A DNA stretch of 6,100 nucleotides, taken from positions 1 through 6,100 of the forward strand of contig CALKAN010000245.1 in assembly GCA_937983035.1 (NCBI GenBank), given 5' to 3'. Below are positions 1 to 6,100 of the stretch, piece after piece. Each line of letters begins with the position of its first letter. Positions within the stretch are counted from its first letter, which is position 1. The notes under the pieces are model-generated. The model was not told the DNA's origin. It searched no databases and saw nothing but the letters and a program-made list of their open reading frames with translations. The position numbers and the translations under genes are program-made. The DNA comes from an uncultured Paenibacillaceae bacterium (GTDB lineage: Bacteria; Bacillota; Bacilli; Paenibacillales; CALAME01).

Positions 1-872
1 CCTTCCGCAATCCACTGCAGCGCGGTTTCAAAGTCAGAAGGAGCATAGGCGAACACGCCTTGAAGCGTAAGCTCATTGCGGACAGCCAGATTCACCGGCA
101 GCTCGCTGCTTTCGTCATGCAATCCGGAAAAAATCACGCGCCCGCCCGGCCGAGCTCGCTCTGCGCACAACTTGCGAGTTATTCCCAGCCCGACGGCATC
201 CACCGATACGGTAAATGGTTGTCCGTCCAGCGGCTCATCCGCATGAACAGGCCGGCCGCCCAAAGCGCTGACGATTTCCAGCCGGTTGGCATTGATGTCT
301 TGCACAACAATCGTTTCCACGCCAAAACGTTTGGCTGCCAGCAAAGTCAGCAGTCCGATCGGTCCGGCTCCGGCAATAAACAACCGGTCGGTCGGATTGA
401 ACCGCGCCAGACGCGCGATGTGCACCGCACAAGCCAGCGGCTCGGTTAAAGCAGCCTGCTGCAAGCTCACTTGTTCCGGCAGCGGAAACACGCTGCTGAC
501 AGGCACGGCGATATACTGCGCATATGCGCCCGGCAAGTGAGCTCCCAACAGCCGGCGTTGCGCGCACAATTGCGCGCGCCCGGACAAACAATCGCTGCAA
601 TTGCGGCATGAAATCAACGGATTCACCGTTACGCGATCGCCGACTTTGCAGGACAGCGCTTTGTCACCGAGTTTAACGATCCGCCCCGAAAACTCGTGTC
701 CCATAATGAGCGGCGGTTTGCGCAGCGAATTTTTCCCAAGGTAGCCGCTCAGTTCAGAACCGCATATGCCGGCATAAGCAACTTCGATCAGCACTTCATC
801 TTGTTTTAATTCCGGCAAAGGCACATCGCGAAGATGCATTTGCTCAGGCCCTTCGTACAAAAGGGCTTTCAT
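1..872 (-). CDS. Zinc-dependent medium-chain alcohol/polyol dehydrogenase (3' partial)
   Basis: The first 290 residues are present without interruption; the usual 340-350 residue length means about 50-60 are cut off at the window edge. The N-terminal GroES-like domain carries the catalytic zinc residues Cys37 (GICGSE) and His59-Glu60 (GHEFSG), with Glu144 in LTEPLACAVH. The structural zinc loop CRNCSDCLSGRAQLC has Cys89, 92, 95 and 103 in the classic spacing. The Rossmann domain shows GAGPIG (168-173), and Asp192 in VVQDINANRL suggests NAD rather than NADP. The family oxidises secondary alcohols, such as sorbitol or threonine, to ketones in the cytoplasm; the substrate is not readable. The start at 872 fits the usual MKAL opening; ATG 884 would add MSAT and cannot be excluded, and an in-frame TGA lies just upstream of it. 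It follows ridA closely, evidently in the same transcript. Confidence 0.92.
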   Translation of the reverse strand, partial: MKALLYEGPEQMHLRDVPLPELKQDEVLIEVAYAGICGSELSGYLGKNSLRKPPLIMGHEFSGRIVKLGDKALSCKVGDRVTVNPLISCRNCSDCLSGRAQLCAQRRLLGAHLPGAYAQYIAVPVSSVFPLPEQVSLQQAALTEPLACAVHIARLARFNPTDRLFIAGAGPIGLLTLLAAKRFGVETIVVQDINANRLEIVSALGGRPVHADEPLDGQPFTVSVDAVGLGITRKLCAERARPGGRVIFSGLHDESSELPVNLAVRNELTLQGVFAYAPSDFETALQWIAE

Positions 873-898
873 TGTGGCTGACATGTGTCTTCATATGA

Positions 899-905
899 CT
901 CCTTT
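899..905 (-). promoter_or_regulatory. Shine-Dalgarno sequence upstream of the dehydrogenase gene, oddly spaced
   Basis: Reads AAAGGAG on the minus strand and is the only strong site between ridA and the dehydrogenase. It lies 14 bases before the in-frame ATG at 884 and 26 bases before the ATG at 872, both longer than usual. Four bases downstream lies another ATG (894-892), which opens a 16-codon frame in a different phase that overlaps the dehydrogenase start. Confidence 0.5.
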
Positions 906-933
906 GTTAAAAATTTATCGCGGGCATGCGCTT

Positions 934-1320
934 TCAATCTTGCTCCGGCAAAATCGCAATGACGTCGATTTCTACTTTCATATGCTCTGGCAGCTGGCTG
1001 CCGACCGTCGTCCTCGTCGGATACGGCTCTTGGAAATATTCTTCATACACTTGATTAAAAGCTTGAAAATCAGCTAAATCATGCAAATGAACCGTCGCCT
1101 TGACGACATCGTCCAATTTCGCTCCGGCAGCTGCAAGCACGGCTTCCAAGTGTTGAAACACCAGCCGCGTCTGCTCCTCAATCGTTCCTTTGACAATTTC
1201 ACCAGTCTTCGGATCCAGCGGGCCTTGACCTGCCACAAATACCATTTGTCCAATTTTCAATCCTTGCGAATAAGGCCCTTTTGGCATCGGAGCTTTGTCT
1301 GTCATAATCTGCTGTTTCAT
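934..1320 (-). CDS. ridA: RidA/YjgF family enamine/imine deaminase
   Basis: From ATG 1320 the product has 128 residues, the standard RidA length. Characteristic stretches are GPYSQG (15-20, with Tyr17), FVAGQGPLDPKTGEIV (28-43), HDLADF (80-85), and PTRTTVGSQLP (101-111) with the key Arg103 that holds the substrate carboxylate, followed by VEIDVIA (116-122) with Glu117. Known members are cytoplasmic trimers that hydrolyse reactive 2-aminoacrylate and related imines to ketoacids and ammonia, and paralogues often sit in catabolic operons. The Ser usually found near position 30 is Ala here, and the Cys two residues after the key Arg is Thr. It may therefore be a pathway-specific paralogue rather than the housekeeping protein. 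Placement between an amidohydrolase and a dehydrogenase suggests that an amino or imino intermediate is handled. A longer version from 1344 is possible but less likely. Confidence 0.93.
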   Translation of the reverse strand: MKQQIMTDKAPMPKGPYSQGLKIGQMVFVAGQGPLDPKTGEIVKGTIEEQTRLVFQHLEAVLAAAGAKLDDVVKATVHLHDLADFQAFNQVYEEYFQEPYPTRTTVGSQLPEHMKVEIDVIAILPEQD

Positions 1321-1326
1321 ATTTAT

Positions 1327-1335
1327 CCTTCCTTT
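1327..1335 (-). promoter_or_regulatory. Ribosome binding site deciding the ridA start
   Basis: Reads AAAGGAAGG on the minus strand, six bases before ATG at 1320-1318. A longer frame begins at an ATG (1344-1342) overlapping the M20 stop as ATGA, but that start would place this site inside the coding sequence and add eight residues not usual for the family. Confidence 0.7.
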
Positions 1336-1340
1336 CTGAT

Positions 1341-2654
1341 TCATTCATCACTTGCCAATCCGCACCAATCCATCATCATCTGGGCATAAAATGCGATGAG
1401 CTTATAAAACGAATCCAATTCAATGTATTCGTCTTCTGAATGCGCATTCCCTCCTTTCGGACCGCATATGATGACGGAGGAATTCGAATGCAGGTCAAAC
1501 ATAAACGCATCGCAGGCAAACGGAGCGCCTTGCACGGGCAGCTTCTGTGAAAAAACTTCGCCGGAAAGCTGTTCAAGCCATGGGACAATCTGCTCGGCAC
1601 GGCGCGCTTCCATCCCGGGAAGAAATCGAATTAACCGTTCGCATCGCACCGGCCATTCTGACAAAATTTCATCTTCATCCGCATGCTTCTTGTAAAAATC
1701 GATCAAGTCCTGCATCAGTTCGTCTTCCGTCGTTCCAGGACTGCACTGAATCCAAACATCAATCGAACAGGATGACGGCGAGCGGTCATAAATAGGGTAA
1801 GCGGGCGATCCGGCCTGCATCCCTTGAACGTATGCTGGGAAATCGCCTGCTTTATACCACTTGCTCAGAGACGCTTTCTCGGCATGATAAGATTGATAAC
1901 GTTTAAAAATGTCCAAAAACCTCGCCGCAGCAAAAACTGGGTTCGCCATCTTCTCGCCGCTGAAGCCTCTGCCGGAAGTTCCTTCATATGTGAAGCGAAA
2001 CATGCCGCCGCCCTGACTGGCCGGGCAAATCGCCAAATTCGTCGGCTCAGGGATGATCGTCAGTTCTGCCTCGTATCCTTTCAATCGACTGGCAAGCGTG
2101 CCGTTGGCTCCTCCAAACTCTTCATCGACTACGCTTTCAATCCATACGTCACCGGCGAGCGAAATGTTTAAATCATTCAAAGCTTGCAATGCAGCCATCG
2201 CAGCAGCCATGCCTGCTTTCATGTCAAATATGCCTAATCCATACTGCCGCCCATTGATCACTTCTCCAGAAAATGGATCTGCGCTCCATTTGCCGATGCC
2301 AAGCGGAGCGGTATCCATATGGCCGGAGAACATGATCGACCTGCCTGAACCGCTTCCTCGCTTTATTCCTGCAACGTTGGGGCGATTGCGATAATTCCTG
2401 CCGGGAAGAAATGAAGGGTGATCCATAATGCCGCTGACTTCCGTCGGCTCAAATTGATCCACTTCCATCCCGAGCTTCTGCAAACGACTTGCAACATAAG
2501 TTTGAACTTCCCATTCATCTCCGTCCGCATATCGGTTCATGCTCGGCATGCCCACGAGTTTTTTGTTCTGTTCAATCAGTTCTTGCCTGTGCTGCTCGAT
2601 CCAATTAGAAACTTTCTCCCGGCAATGTTTCATGACGTTTGTGCGCTGGGACAC
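1341..2654 (-). CDS. M20-family metallo-amidohydrolase (ArgE/DapE/ACY1/CPG2 type)
   Basis: The product has 437 residues from a GTG start, a usual length for the family, and is cytoplasmic with no signal peptide. The two-zinc site is complete by motif: SGHMDTAP gives His112 and Asp114, GIFDMKAG gives bridging Asp144, VVDEEFGG gives general-base Glu178 and metal ligand Glu179, IPEPTN gives Glu203, and GGNAHSEDEYI gives His405. The family removes acyl groups from, or cuts the amide bond of, N-acyl amino acids, small peptides and similar compounds; the substrate here cannot be read. One oddity lies in the dimerisation domain. The position where many relatives have a His reaching the partner active site (pattern G-x-x-x-H-A) reads EGTSGRGFSGE, with Arg229 at that place. 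The gene starts two bases after a small ORF and its TGA is followed 20 bases later by ridA, so the genes are almost certainly cotranscribed. The family is certain; the reaction is open. Confidence 0.93.
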   Translation of the reverse strand: MSQRTNVMKHCREKVSNWIEQHRQELIEQNKKLVGMPSMNRYADGDEWEVQTYVASRLQKLGMEVDQFEPTEVSGIMDHPSFLPGRNYRNRPNVAGIKRGSGSGRSIMFSGHMDTAPLGIGKWSADPFSGEVINGRQYGLGIFDMKAGMAAAMAALQALNDLNISLAGDVWIESVVDEEFGGANGTLASRLKGYEAELTIIPEPTNLAICPASQGGGMFRFTYEGTSGRGFSGEKMANPVFAAARFLDIFKRYQSYHAEKASLSKWYKAGDFPAYVQGMQAGSPAYPIYDRSPSSCSIDVWIQCSPGTTEDELMQDLIDFYKKHADEDEILSEWPVRCERLIRFLPGMEARRAEQIVPWLEQLSGEVFSQKLPVQGAPFACDAFMFDLHSNSSVIICGPKGGNAHSEDEYIELDSFYKLIAFYAQMMMDWCGLASDE

Positions 2655-2656
2655 GG

Positions 2657-2737
2657 TTAATCCCTCCCGTCTCGCAAATGTTCAAATACGCGTTCATCGT
2701 TGCTTGCATGCATCTGTTGTTCGCTTTTGCTTGTCAT
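2657..2737 (-). CDS. Candidate 26-residue small protein, unknown function
   Basis: An ATG at 2737-2735 opens a 26-codon frame ending in TAA (2659-2657). GAGGAA lies five bases upstream of the ATG (2743-2748), a good site. The gene starts 18 bases after the stop of the beta-helix gene and stops two bases before the GTG of the M20 gene, whose ribosome binding site lies inside its last codons. The product begins MTSKSEQQMH and ends EHLRDGRD. It is hydrophilic and charged, with no membrane segment, cysteine or recognised motif. It could be a real small protein, a leader ORF that couples translation into the M20 gene, or a remnant of a longer gene. It is not in frame with the M20 gene, so it is not a simple N-terminal extension. 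The ribosome binding site and tight packing favour translation; nothing indicates a function. Confidence 0.45.
   Translation of the reverse strand: MTSKSEQQMHASNDERVFEHLRDGRD
2662..2668 (-). promoter_or_regulatory. Ribosome binding site deciding the GTG start of the M20 gene
   Basis: Reads GGGAGGG on the minus strand, seven bases before GTG at 2654-2652. An in-frame ATG seven codons later (2633) has no comparable site. The sequence is embedded in the last codons of the preceding small ORF, so ribosomes ending there would sit on or next to it. Confidence 0.65.
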
Positions 2738-2755
2738 TCTGCTTCCTCAATTTGC

Positions 2756-4729
2756 CTATAGAATGCGATTATTTTCATTTAAAGCATGTGCGGCCTGGTT
2801 ATCAATGGAATTGTGCGCATGGCCTGCAAACAAATTATCGATCACGACAACCGTTTCGCACTCCGCATTGGCATAGAGCAGTCTGAATCCGTCTTTCACA
2901 ATATTGCCGCTCACGATCGCTCTTTTTACGCGTTCCAACCGGATCTGATATCCAGACGAATCCGTGCCGGAAATTTTATTGCCGGAAATGTTCACGTCCC
3001 ATTGTCCAACGATGCGAATCGGGGCATAATTGCCGGTCAGCCTGGAATCGATGAACAAATTGTTGTTGATGTTCAGCTCTCCAGTCATTACTGTGCTGCT
3101 CGCATTGATATACAACCCTTCGGACGCGCCTTCAAAATAATTGTTTTCAATGCGGACATTGCGGTAATCAACATCAGTTAAATAATCATAATGATTCGTG
3201 CAAGACACGTAAGCACCGACTTGGATAAAACGACAGTTCGTAATTTCCACATCTTGAAACTTGTCGCTTAAATACGCCCCGTATTTAGAATTGATGACCG
3301 TGCATCCGTCTACTCGTATATTTTTGCAGCGGGGATTAAATCCGGCTAAGCCGGTATTTTCTGACGTACATTGAATAAAGTCCACGTACTGTGCGTCGAC
3401 ATGCGTGGAAAAGCCGGCATGCCAAGTGTTTTTCGAATAACAGTTCATCACTTTAATATATCGATTAACCCCGAACAACTTGCCCTGCTGTCTGCCGGTT
3501 GAACCGTCCATGAATCGGTATGAGTGGCCGGTGTTAAACATATGCCTGCCGCCCTCGCCGACACAATTTCGAATCGTGCCGTACATGGAGCAATCTGCAG
3601 TGCGGATTTGATATTGCACCGTGCCTCTGCTTGAAGTTGCCCTTGGCTTGTCTTCCCCGTGGCTGCCCGCTGAGGAGAAATATTTCGAATGGAAATGAAC
3701 ATTGTTTTCGGCAAGAAAATGATAACAGCTGCGAAATTCCAATTGGGTCATGTCGATATCAATGAATGCGCAATCTTTTACGACGATGTTTTGCCCGTAT
3801 GTAAATCCGACGCCGGAATCGCCGTCGCCTTCGCCGTTATTGATGCGGCCGCGGCCTTTAAACGTAATTCCTTGCAAAGTGATATTTTTAATCGGATGTA
3901 TTCGGTGAATTCTAGCGCGATTAGAGATCAAATAATCTTCATGGACCGCACTCTTCAAGCGCACTTTCGCCGGACTCAAAATTTCATCTATGATGACATA
4001 TTCCCCTTGCTGCGTGCCGTAGCTGCTCACTTCCTCCCACTCGAAATCTGAAGTAATGATGAGCAAATCCCCTTCAGCCAAGCCAGAAGCATCCACTTCC
4101 AGCACATGTTGATCGCGATGCACATCTGCAAGCAATGGAATGCCGGCTTCAAAGGTGCCGAATGCGCCTAAAAAATACTTGTACACGACTCCGAATCTGT
4201 CGGTGAAATCAAAAATCGTCGCGCCCTTCACGCCGGTGAGGGCGATGTTCGAATATTCAGGCCCGCTCATCATGAGCGTATTTATTCCTGTGAACTTATA
4301 GCTTCCGGCAGGAAAAAACAATTCTCCCCCGCCTTGGCCGCGCAAATAATCAAGCATAGCCTGCACGCGCTCTGTCGTGTCCGTGCCGTCAATGAGCGCA
4401 GGCTGCAACGGCGCAGGCGGGTGCAGCGCATCGATCCATTTGCCGTGCATCGCGTGAGAAAGATGCTCCGCATGTTCTCGAATGCCTGTCAATTCGGAAG
4501 CGGTTTCATTCACGGCCCCGACAACGCTGGATTTGTCTGTTGTAATAAGCTTTGACAGATCTCCGATTTTGTCATGCGGGTTGTTGGTCGATGTTTCCGA
4601 ATCGCCGGCATTCAACGAATGCATCAACCCTCCGGAAGCGATCAGCGCGCCCGTGACGCCGAACGCTTTAATCAAATTTCTGCGGCTGATTTTCTTTGAC
4701 TCGCAGTTCTTATTTGATTCATTGCTCAA
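2756..4729 (-). CDS. Tat-signal right-handed beta-helix protein, pectate-lyase superfamily (GH28-related/tailspike-like)
   Basis: I prefer the TTG start at 4729-4727 (657 residues) because GAGGAAGGGGG lies seven bases upstream. An in-frame ATG at 4771 would add 14 residues but has only a badly spaced GGAG. Residues 15-38 form a twin-arginine signal: SRRNLIK, then a hydrophobic stretch. Residues 55-75 (DLSKLITTDKSSVVGAVNE core) resemble repeats common in phage tail and fibre proteins. The helix domain begins near residue 112 with DGTDTTERVQAMLDYL and GGELFFPAGSYKF, the classic opening of the Pectate_lyase_3 family. It continues as short coils rich in Asn and Cys (NITLQGITFKG, YIKVMNCYSKN, NIRVDGCTVINS, DVEITNCRFIQ, NVRIENNYFEG, LNINNNLFIDS) almost to the C-terminus. 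Such folds include polysaccharide lyases, hydrolases, epimerases and non-catalytic spikes; I cannot assign catalytic residues. It is probably exported already folded. No obvious AxA cleavage site is present, so it could stay membrane-anchored. Confidence 0.85.
   Translation of the reverse strand: MSNESNKNCESKKISRRNLIKAFGVTGALIASGGLMHSLNAGDSETSTNNPHDKIGDLSKLITTDKSSVVGAVNETASELTGIREHAEHLSHAMHGKWIDALHPPAPLQPALIDGTDTTERVQAMLDYLRGQGGGELFFPAGSYKFTGINTLMMSGPEYSNIALTGVKGATIFDFTDRFGVVYKYFLGAFGTFEAGIPLLADVHRDQHVLEVDASGLAEGDLLIITSDFEWEEVSSYGTQQGEYVIIDEILSPAKVRLKSAVHEDYLISNRARIHRIHPIKNITLQGITFKGRGRINNGEGDGDSGVGFTYGQNIVVKDCAFIDIDMTQLEFRSCYHFLAENNVHFHSKYFSSAGSHGEDKPRATSSRGTVQYQIRTADCSMYGTIRNCVGEGGRHMFNTGHSYRFMDGSTGRQQGKLFGVNRYIKVMNCYSKNTWHAGFSTHVDAQYVDFIQCTSENTGLAGFNPRCKNIRVDGCTVINSKYGAYLSDKFQDVEITNCRFIQVGAYVSCTNHYDYLTDVDYRNVRIENNYFEGASEGLYINASSTVMTGELNINNNLFIDSRLTGNYAPIRIVGQWDVNISGNKISGTDSSGYQIRLERVKRAIVSGNIVKDGFRLLYANAECETVVVIDNLFAGHAHNSIDNQAAHALNENNRIL
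4505..4567 (-). other. Tail-fibre-like linker motif between Tat signal and beta-helix
   Basis: Codes for residues 55-75 of the beta-helix protein (TTG numbering), with the core LITTDKSSVVGAVNE. From memory of the family, stretches of the form L-x-T-x-x-K-x-S-L-V-x-A-I-N-E are frequent in phage tail-fibre and baseplate-associated proteins of Gram-positive phages, often before a stalk. Here it follows directly on an export signal and precedes a predicted helical stretch (residues 76-97). The function is unknown. The resemblance is a pattern call without an alignment. Confidence 0.5.
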
Positions 4730-4736
4730 TGATCGT

Positions 4737-4748
4737 CCCCCTTCCTCT
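4737..4748 (-). promoter_or_regulatory. Ribosome binding site deciding a TTG start
   Basis: On the minus strand this reads AGAGGAAGGGGG, a long purine tract complementary to the 16S rRNA 3' end. It lies seven bases before TTG at 4729-4727, whereas no comparable site precedes the upstream ATG codons at 4771 and 4762. It argues that the beta-helix protein starts at the TTG. Confidence 0.6.
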
Positions 4749-4824
4749 AAAAAATCATGCATGCTGCTCATGCTCCGGCATCGTCAGATTTTATTTGGAT
4801 AAGACAATCCCGCACATGCATCAT

Positions 4825-6100
4825 TCATTCCATGATTGTCATCATTTGCTGCTCGAGACGCAGCATCTTTCTGCGCAGCAATGCCGCTTCAAGCATAAGG
4901 CATTCATCCGGCCGAATGCTGTACCGGTTACCGTCAAAGCTAATGATGCCATACTCAAAAGCATTCAAGCCGTGCTTCCGAAACGCAGACTCAATGTCCT
5001 GGGCAATGACCCCGACATGGTACCGCGCCTTTTCTCCTTTTTCTTTCACCGCATCGATAAACTTATATTGCAAGTAATTCACTTCTTCCCAAGCGTCAAG
5101 CACCGCATTCGGAATCGTCCCGAGCTCAGTCTTTTCATTGCGGTCTGATGTTGTAATGACGCCTCCAGCTGCGTAGACGTCGGAAAAACGCCTGGCCGCT
5201 TCACCGAGCGATGCTGCATTGTCGACTTGCGGACGCACAGCGTTCCTCGCATACAGCACTGCGTAATTACGTTCAAACAACGCAACCGTTTCATTCCCGC
5301 TTCGGAGCCGGACAGGCTGTCCTTCCGCCCCTCTAATATCCGCTTGCCCTTCTGCAGCCAAAATCGAACCGCGTACGCGCATGTTGCTTGCCGTCAAATC
5401 ACCATTGATGTTTAAGCTTTTTGCCAGTCTGTTTGCGTCTGAACTCGCCGGCGCCAGCAGCGTGTAATCGTCCGAGCCAATATGAGCCGTGCGCAGGCGT
5501 GCGTTAAAAGCTTCCAAGACCAAATTTTTTGTGCGGGCTGTCGTGGAGATCGGACCGTAATAATTCGATTCATGAAGTTCGATCGGTTCACCGCTCGATG
5601 ACAAACCGCCGGATCCGCCTTCACTGTGGCAGCCGATAAATACAGCCCGGTTCACGCGGTCCAATTTAATGCAAAACGGCTCCCAAGTTGAAAACCTGCA
5701 AGAAATAAAACGCATTCCCTGCAAAACACCCGAGGCATTGCCGGCCAAGCCGTCGATCGACATTGCTCCGCCGCCGGGATCGGTTAAATAATCGCCTGTC
5801 GCGTCGTCCCGTCGATGCTTGCTGTGATGATTCGTTCCGTAAAAGGAGCAAGCGACAGCGGTGACATCCGATGCACCAAAATTGCCGCGCCGGTCGTTGA
5901 CCAAAATTCCCAAACCTTCATCATAATAATAAGTGCTGTAACCTTCCCGACCTTCCTCCGGTTTGGCGCCTTGAATTTTCAATCCCCACTTGCCGCCTTG
6001 GGTGAATACTCGGAACAGCGTTAACCCGTCGGTTCCATTATATACGGTCCCTCTGCTGTAAGGATTGCCGTCCAAATCTTTGAACTCGCTCATAAAGCTG
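4825..6100 (-). CDS. Tailspike-like protein with C-terminal Peptidase_S74 intramolecular chaperone domain (5' partial)
   Basis: The frame runs open to the window edge. The first ATG (6093-6091) has no visible ribosome binding site in the seven bases left, so it may be an internal Met and the true start may lie outside. Numbering from that Met gives 422 residues. Residues about 1-200 look like the last coils of a right-handed beta-helix (for example GMRFISCRF, 126-134, and AVFIGCHSEGG, 150-160). Residues 200-310 have the style of a tail-fibre neck, ending in LGEAARRFSDVYAAGG (296-311). Residues 314-422 match the S74 chaperone family: TSDRNEK with candidate catalytic Ser316 and Lys321, YHVGVIAQDIE (358-368) and a C-terminal helix. 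In known S74 proteins (endosialidases, tail fibres) this domain trimerises the stalk and then cuts itself off. No catalytic residues for sugar cleavage can be assigned. The next gene follows after a short gap. The S74 call is firm; the function of the visible N-terminal part is unknown. Confidence 0.85.
   Translation of the reverse strand, partial: SFMSEFKDLDGNPYSRGTVYNGTDGLTLFRVFTQGGKWGLKIQGAKPEEGREGYSTYYYDEGLGILVNDRRGNFGASDVTAVACSFYGTNHHSKHRRDDATGDYLTDPGGGAMSIDGLAGNASGVLQGMRFISCRFSTWEPFCIKLDRVNRAVFIGCHSEGGSGGLSSSGEPIELHESNYYGPISTTARTKNLVLEAFNARLRTAHIGSDDYTLLAPASSDANRLAKSLNINGDLTASNMRVRGSILAAEGQADIRGAEGQPVRLRSGNETVALFERNYAVLYARNAVRPQVDNAASLGEAARRFSDVYAAGGVITTSDRNEKTELGTIPNAVLDAWEEVNYLQYKFIDAVKEKGEKARYHVGVIAQDIESAFRKHGLNAFEYGIISFDGNRYSIRPDECLMLEAALLRRKMLRLEQQMMTIME
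4828..5148 (-). other. Predicted self-released S74 chaperone segment (Ser316 to C-terminus)
   Basis: This segment codes for the roughly 107 residues expected to be released if the S74 domain cuts before Ser316. The motif S-D-R-N-E-K keeps the spacing of five between the Ser and the Lys that form the catalytic dyad in characterised endosialidase chaperone domains. The conserved GVIAQDIE stretch follows about 40 residues later, and the last 30 residues form a Leu/Met-rich helix suitable for a three-helix bundle. Cleavage is inferred from the family and is not shown by the sequence. Confidence 0.7.

Noticed and set aside
60..449. Plus-strand open frame of 129 codons.
   Set aside because: It lies antisense to the well-conserved dehydrogenase, its translation resembles no protein family, and I see no ribosome binding site.
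552..582. GC-rich inverted repeat, TTGCGCGCACAATTGCGCGC, inside the dehydrogenase gene.
   Set aside because: It encodes the conserved structural-zinc region (around QLCAQR), has no T-run and is well inside the gene, so it is neither a terminator nor an operator on the visible evidence.
2786..3181. Plus-strand open frame of 131 codons opposite the beta-helix gene.
   Set aside because: It is the shadow of the clearly coding minus-strand beta-helix repeats; its translation shows no recognisable motif.
4768..4824. 18-codon ORF (starting MMHVRDCL) directly after the S74 gene stop and overlapping an ATG of the next gene as ATGA.
   Set aside because: No ribosome binding site precedes it, and the downstream ATG it would couple to is not the preferred start. 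The arrangement can arise by chance in such a short gap.
1..6100. A prophage remnant, suggested by the tail-fibre-like S74 and beta-helix genes.
   Set aside because: No integrase, terminase, capsid, holin, endolysin or attachment repeat is visible, and the downstream genes are metabolic. It is not excluded for sequence beyond 6100.
1..6100. CRISPR arrays, tRNA or rRNA genes, insertion sequences, riboswitches and rho-independent terminators.
   Set aside because: I found no direct-repeat arrays, cloverleaf patterns, transposase motifs or GC hairpins followed by T-runs; almost every base is accounted for by the minus-strand genes.

Overview
The window holds one unbroken run of minus-strand genes, read from high to low coordinates, with almost no non-coding space. 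No plus-strand gene is supported. Strong Gram-positive-type Shine-Dalgarno sequences (GGGAGGG, AAAGGAAGG, GAGGAAGGGGG), GTG and TTG starts, a GC content near 50% and the protein styles suggest a Firmicute, most likely of the Paenibacillaceae. That assignment is an inference from style and not a database match.

In transcription order the layout is as follows. (1) 6100-4825: the C-terminal part of a phage tailspike/tail-fibre-like protein that ends in a Peptidase_S74 intramolecular chaperone domain. Its reading frame is open at the window edge, so the N-terminus probably lies outside. (2) 4729-2756: a right-handed beta-helix protein of the pectate-lyase superfamily. It has a twin-arginine (Tat) signal and, between signal and helix, a short stretch resembling phage tail-fibre proteins. 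(3) 2737-2657: a 26-codon small ORF with its own ribosome binding site, squeezed between its neighbours. (4) 2654-1341: an M20-family metallo-amidohydrolase with all expected metal ligands. (5) 1320-934: a RidA-family enamine/imine deaminase. (6) 872-1: a zinc-dependent medium-chain dehydrogenase of the polyol/threonine dehydrogenase type, whose C-terminus is cut off by the window.

The gaps are 95, 18, 2, 20 and 61 bases for the preferred starts, and I see no terminator or convincing internal promoter. The simplest reading is one operon with its promoter upstream of position 6100 and its end below position 1.

The enzymes are individually ordinary. The unusual point is the combination: two tailspike-like proteins, one marked for export in folded form by Tat and one with a self-cleaving trimerisation chaperone, sit directly upstream of a hydrolase, an imine deaminase and a polyol-type dehydrogenase. 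No phage structural, lysis, integrase or packaging gene is visible. Two readings are possible: a cell-encoded exported polysaccharide-binding or depolymerising module coupled to catabolism, or a surface structure that shares a transcript with metabolic genes. The sequence alone does not decide between them.
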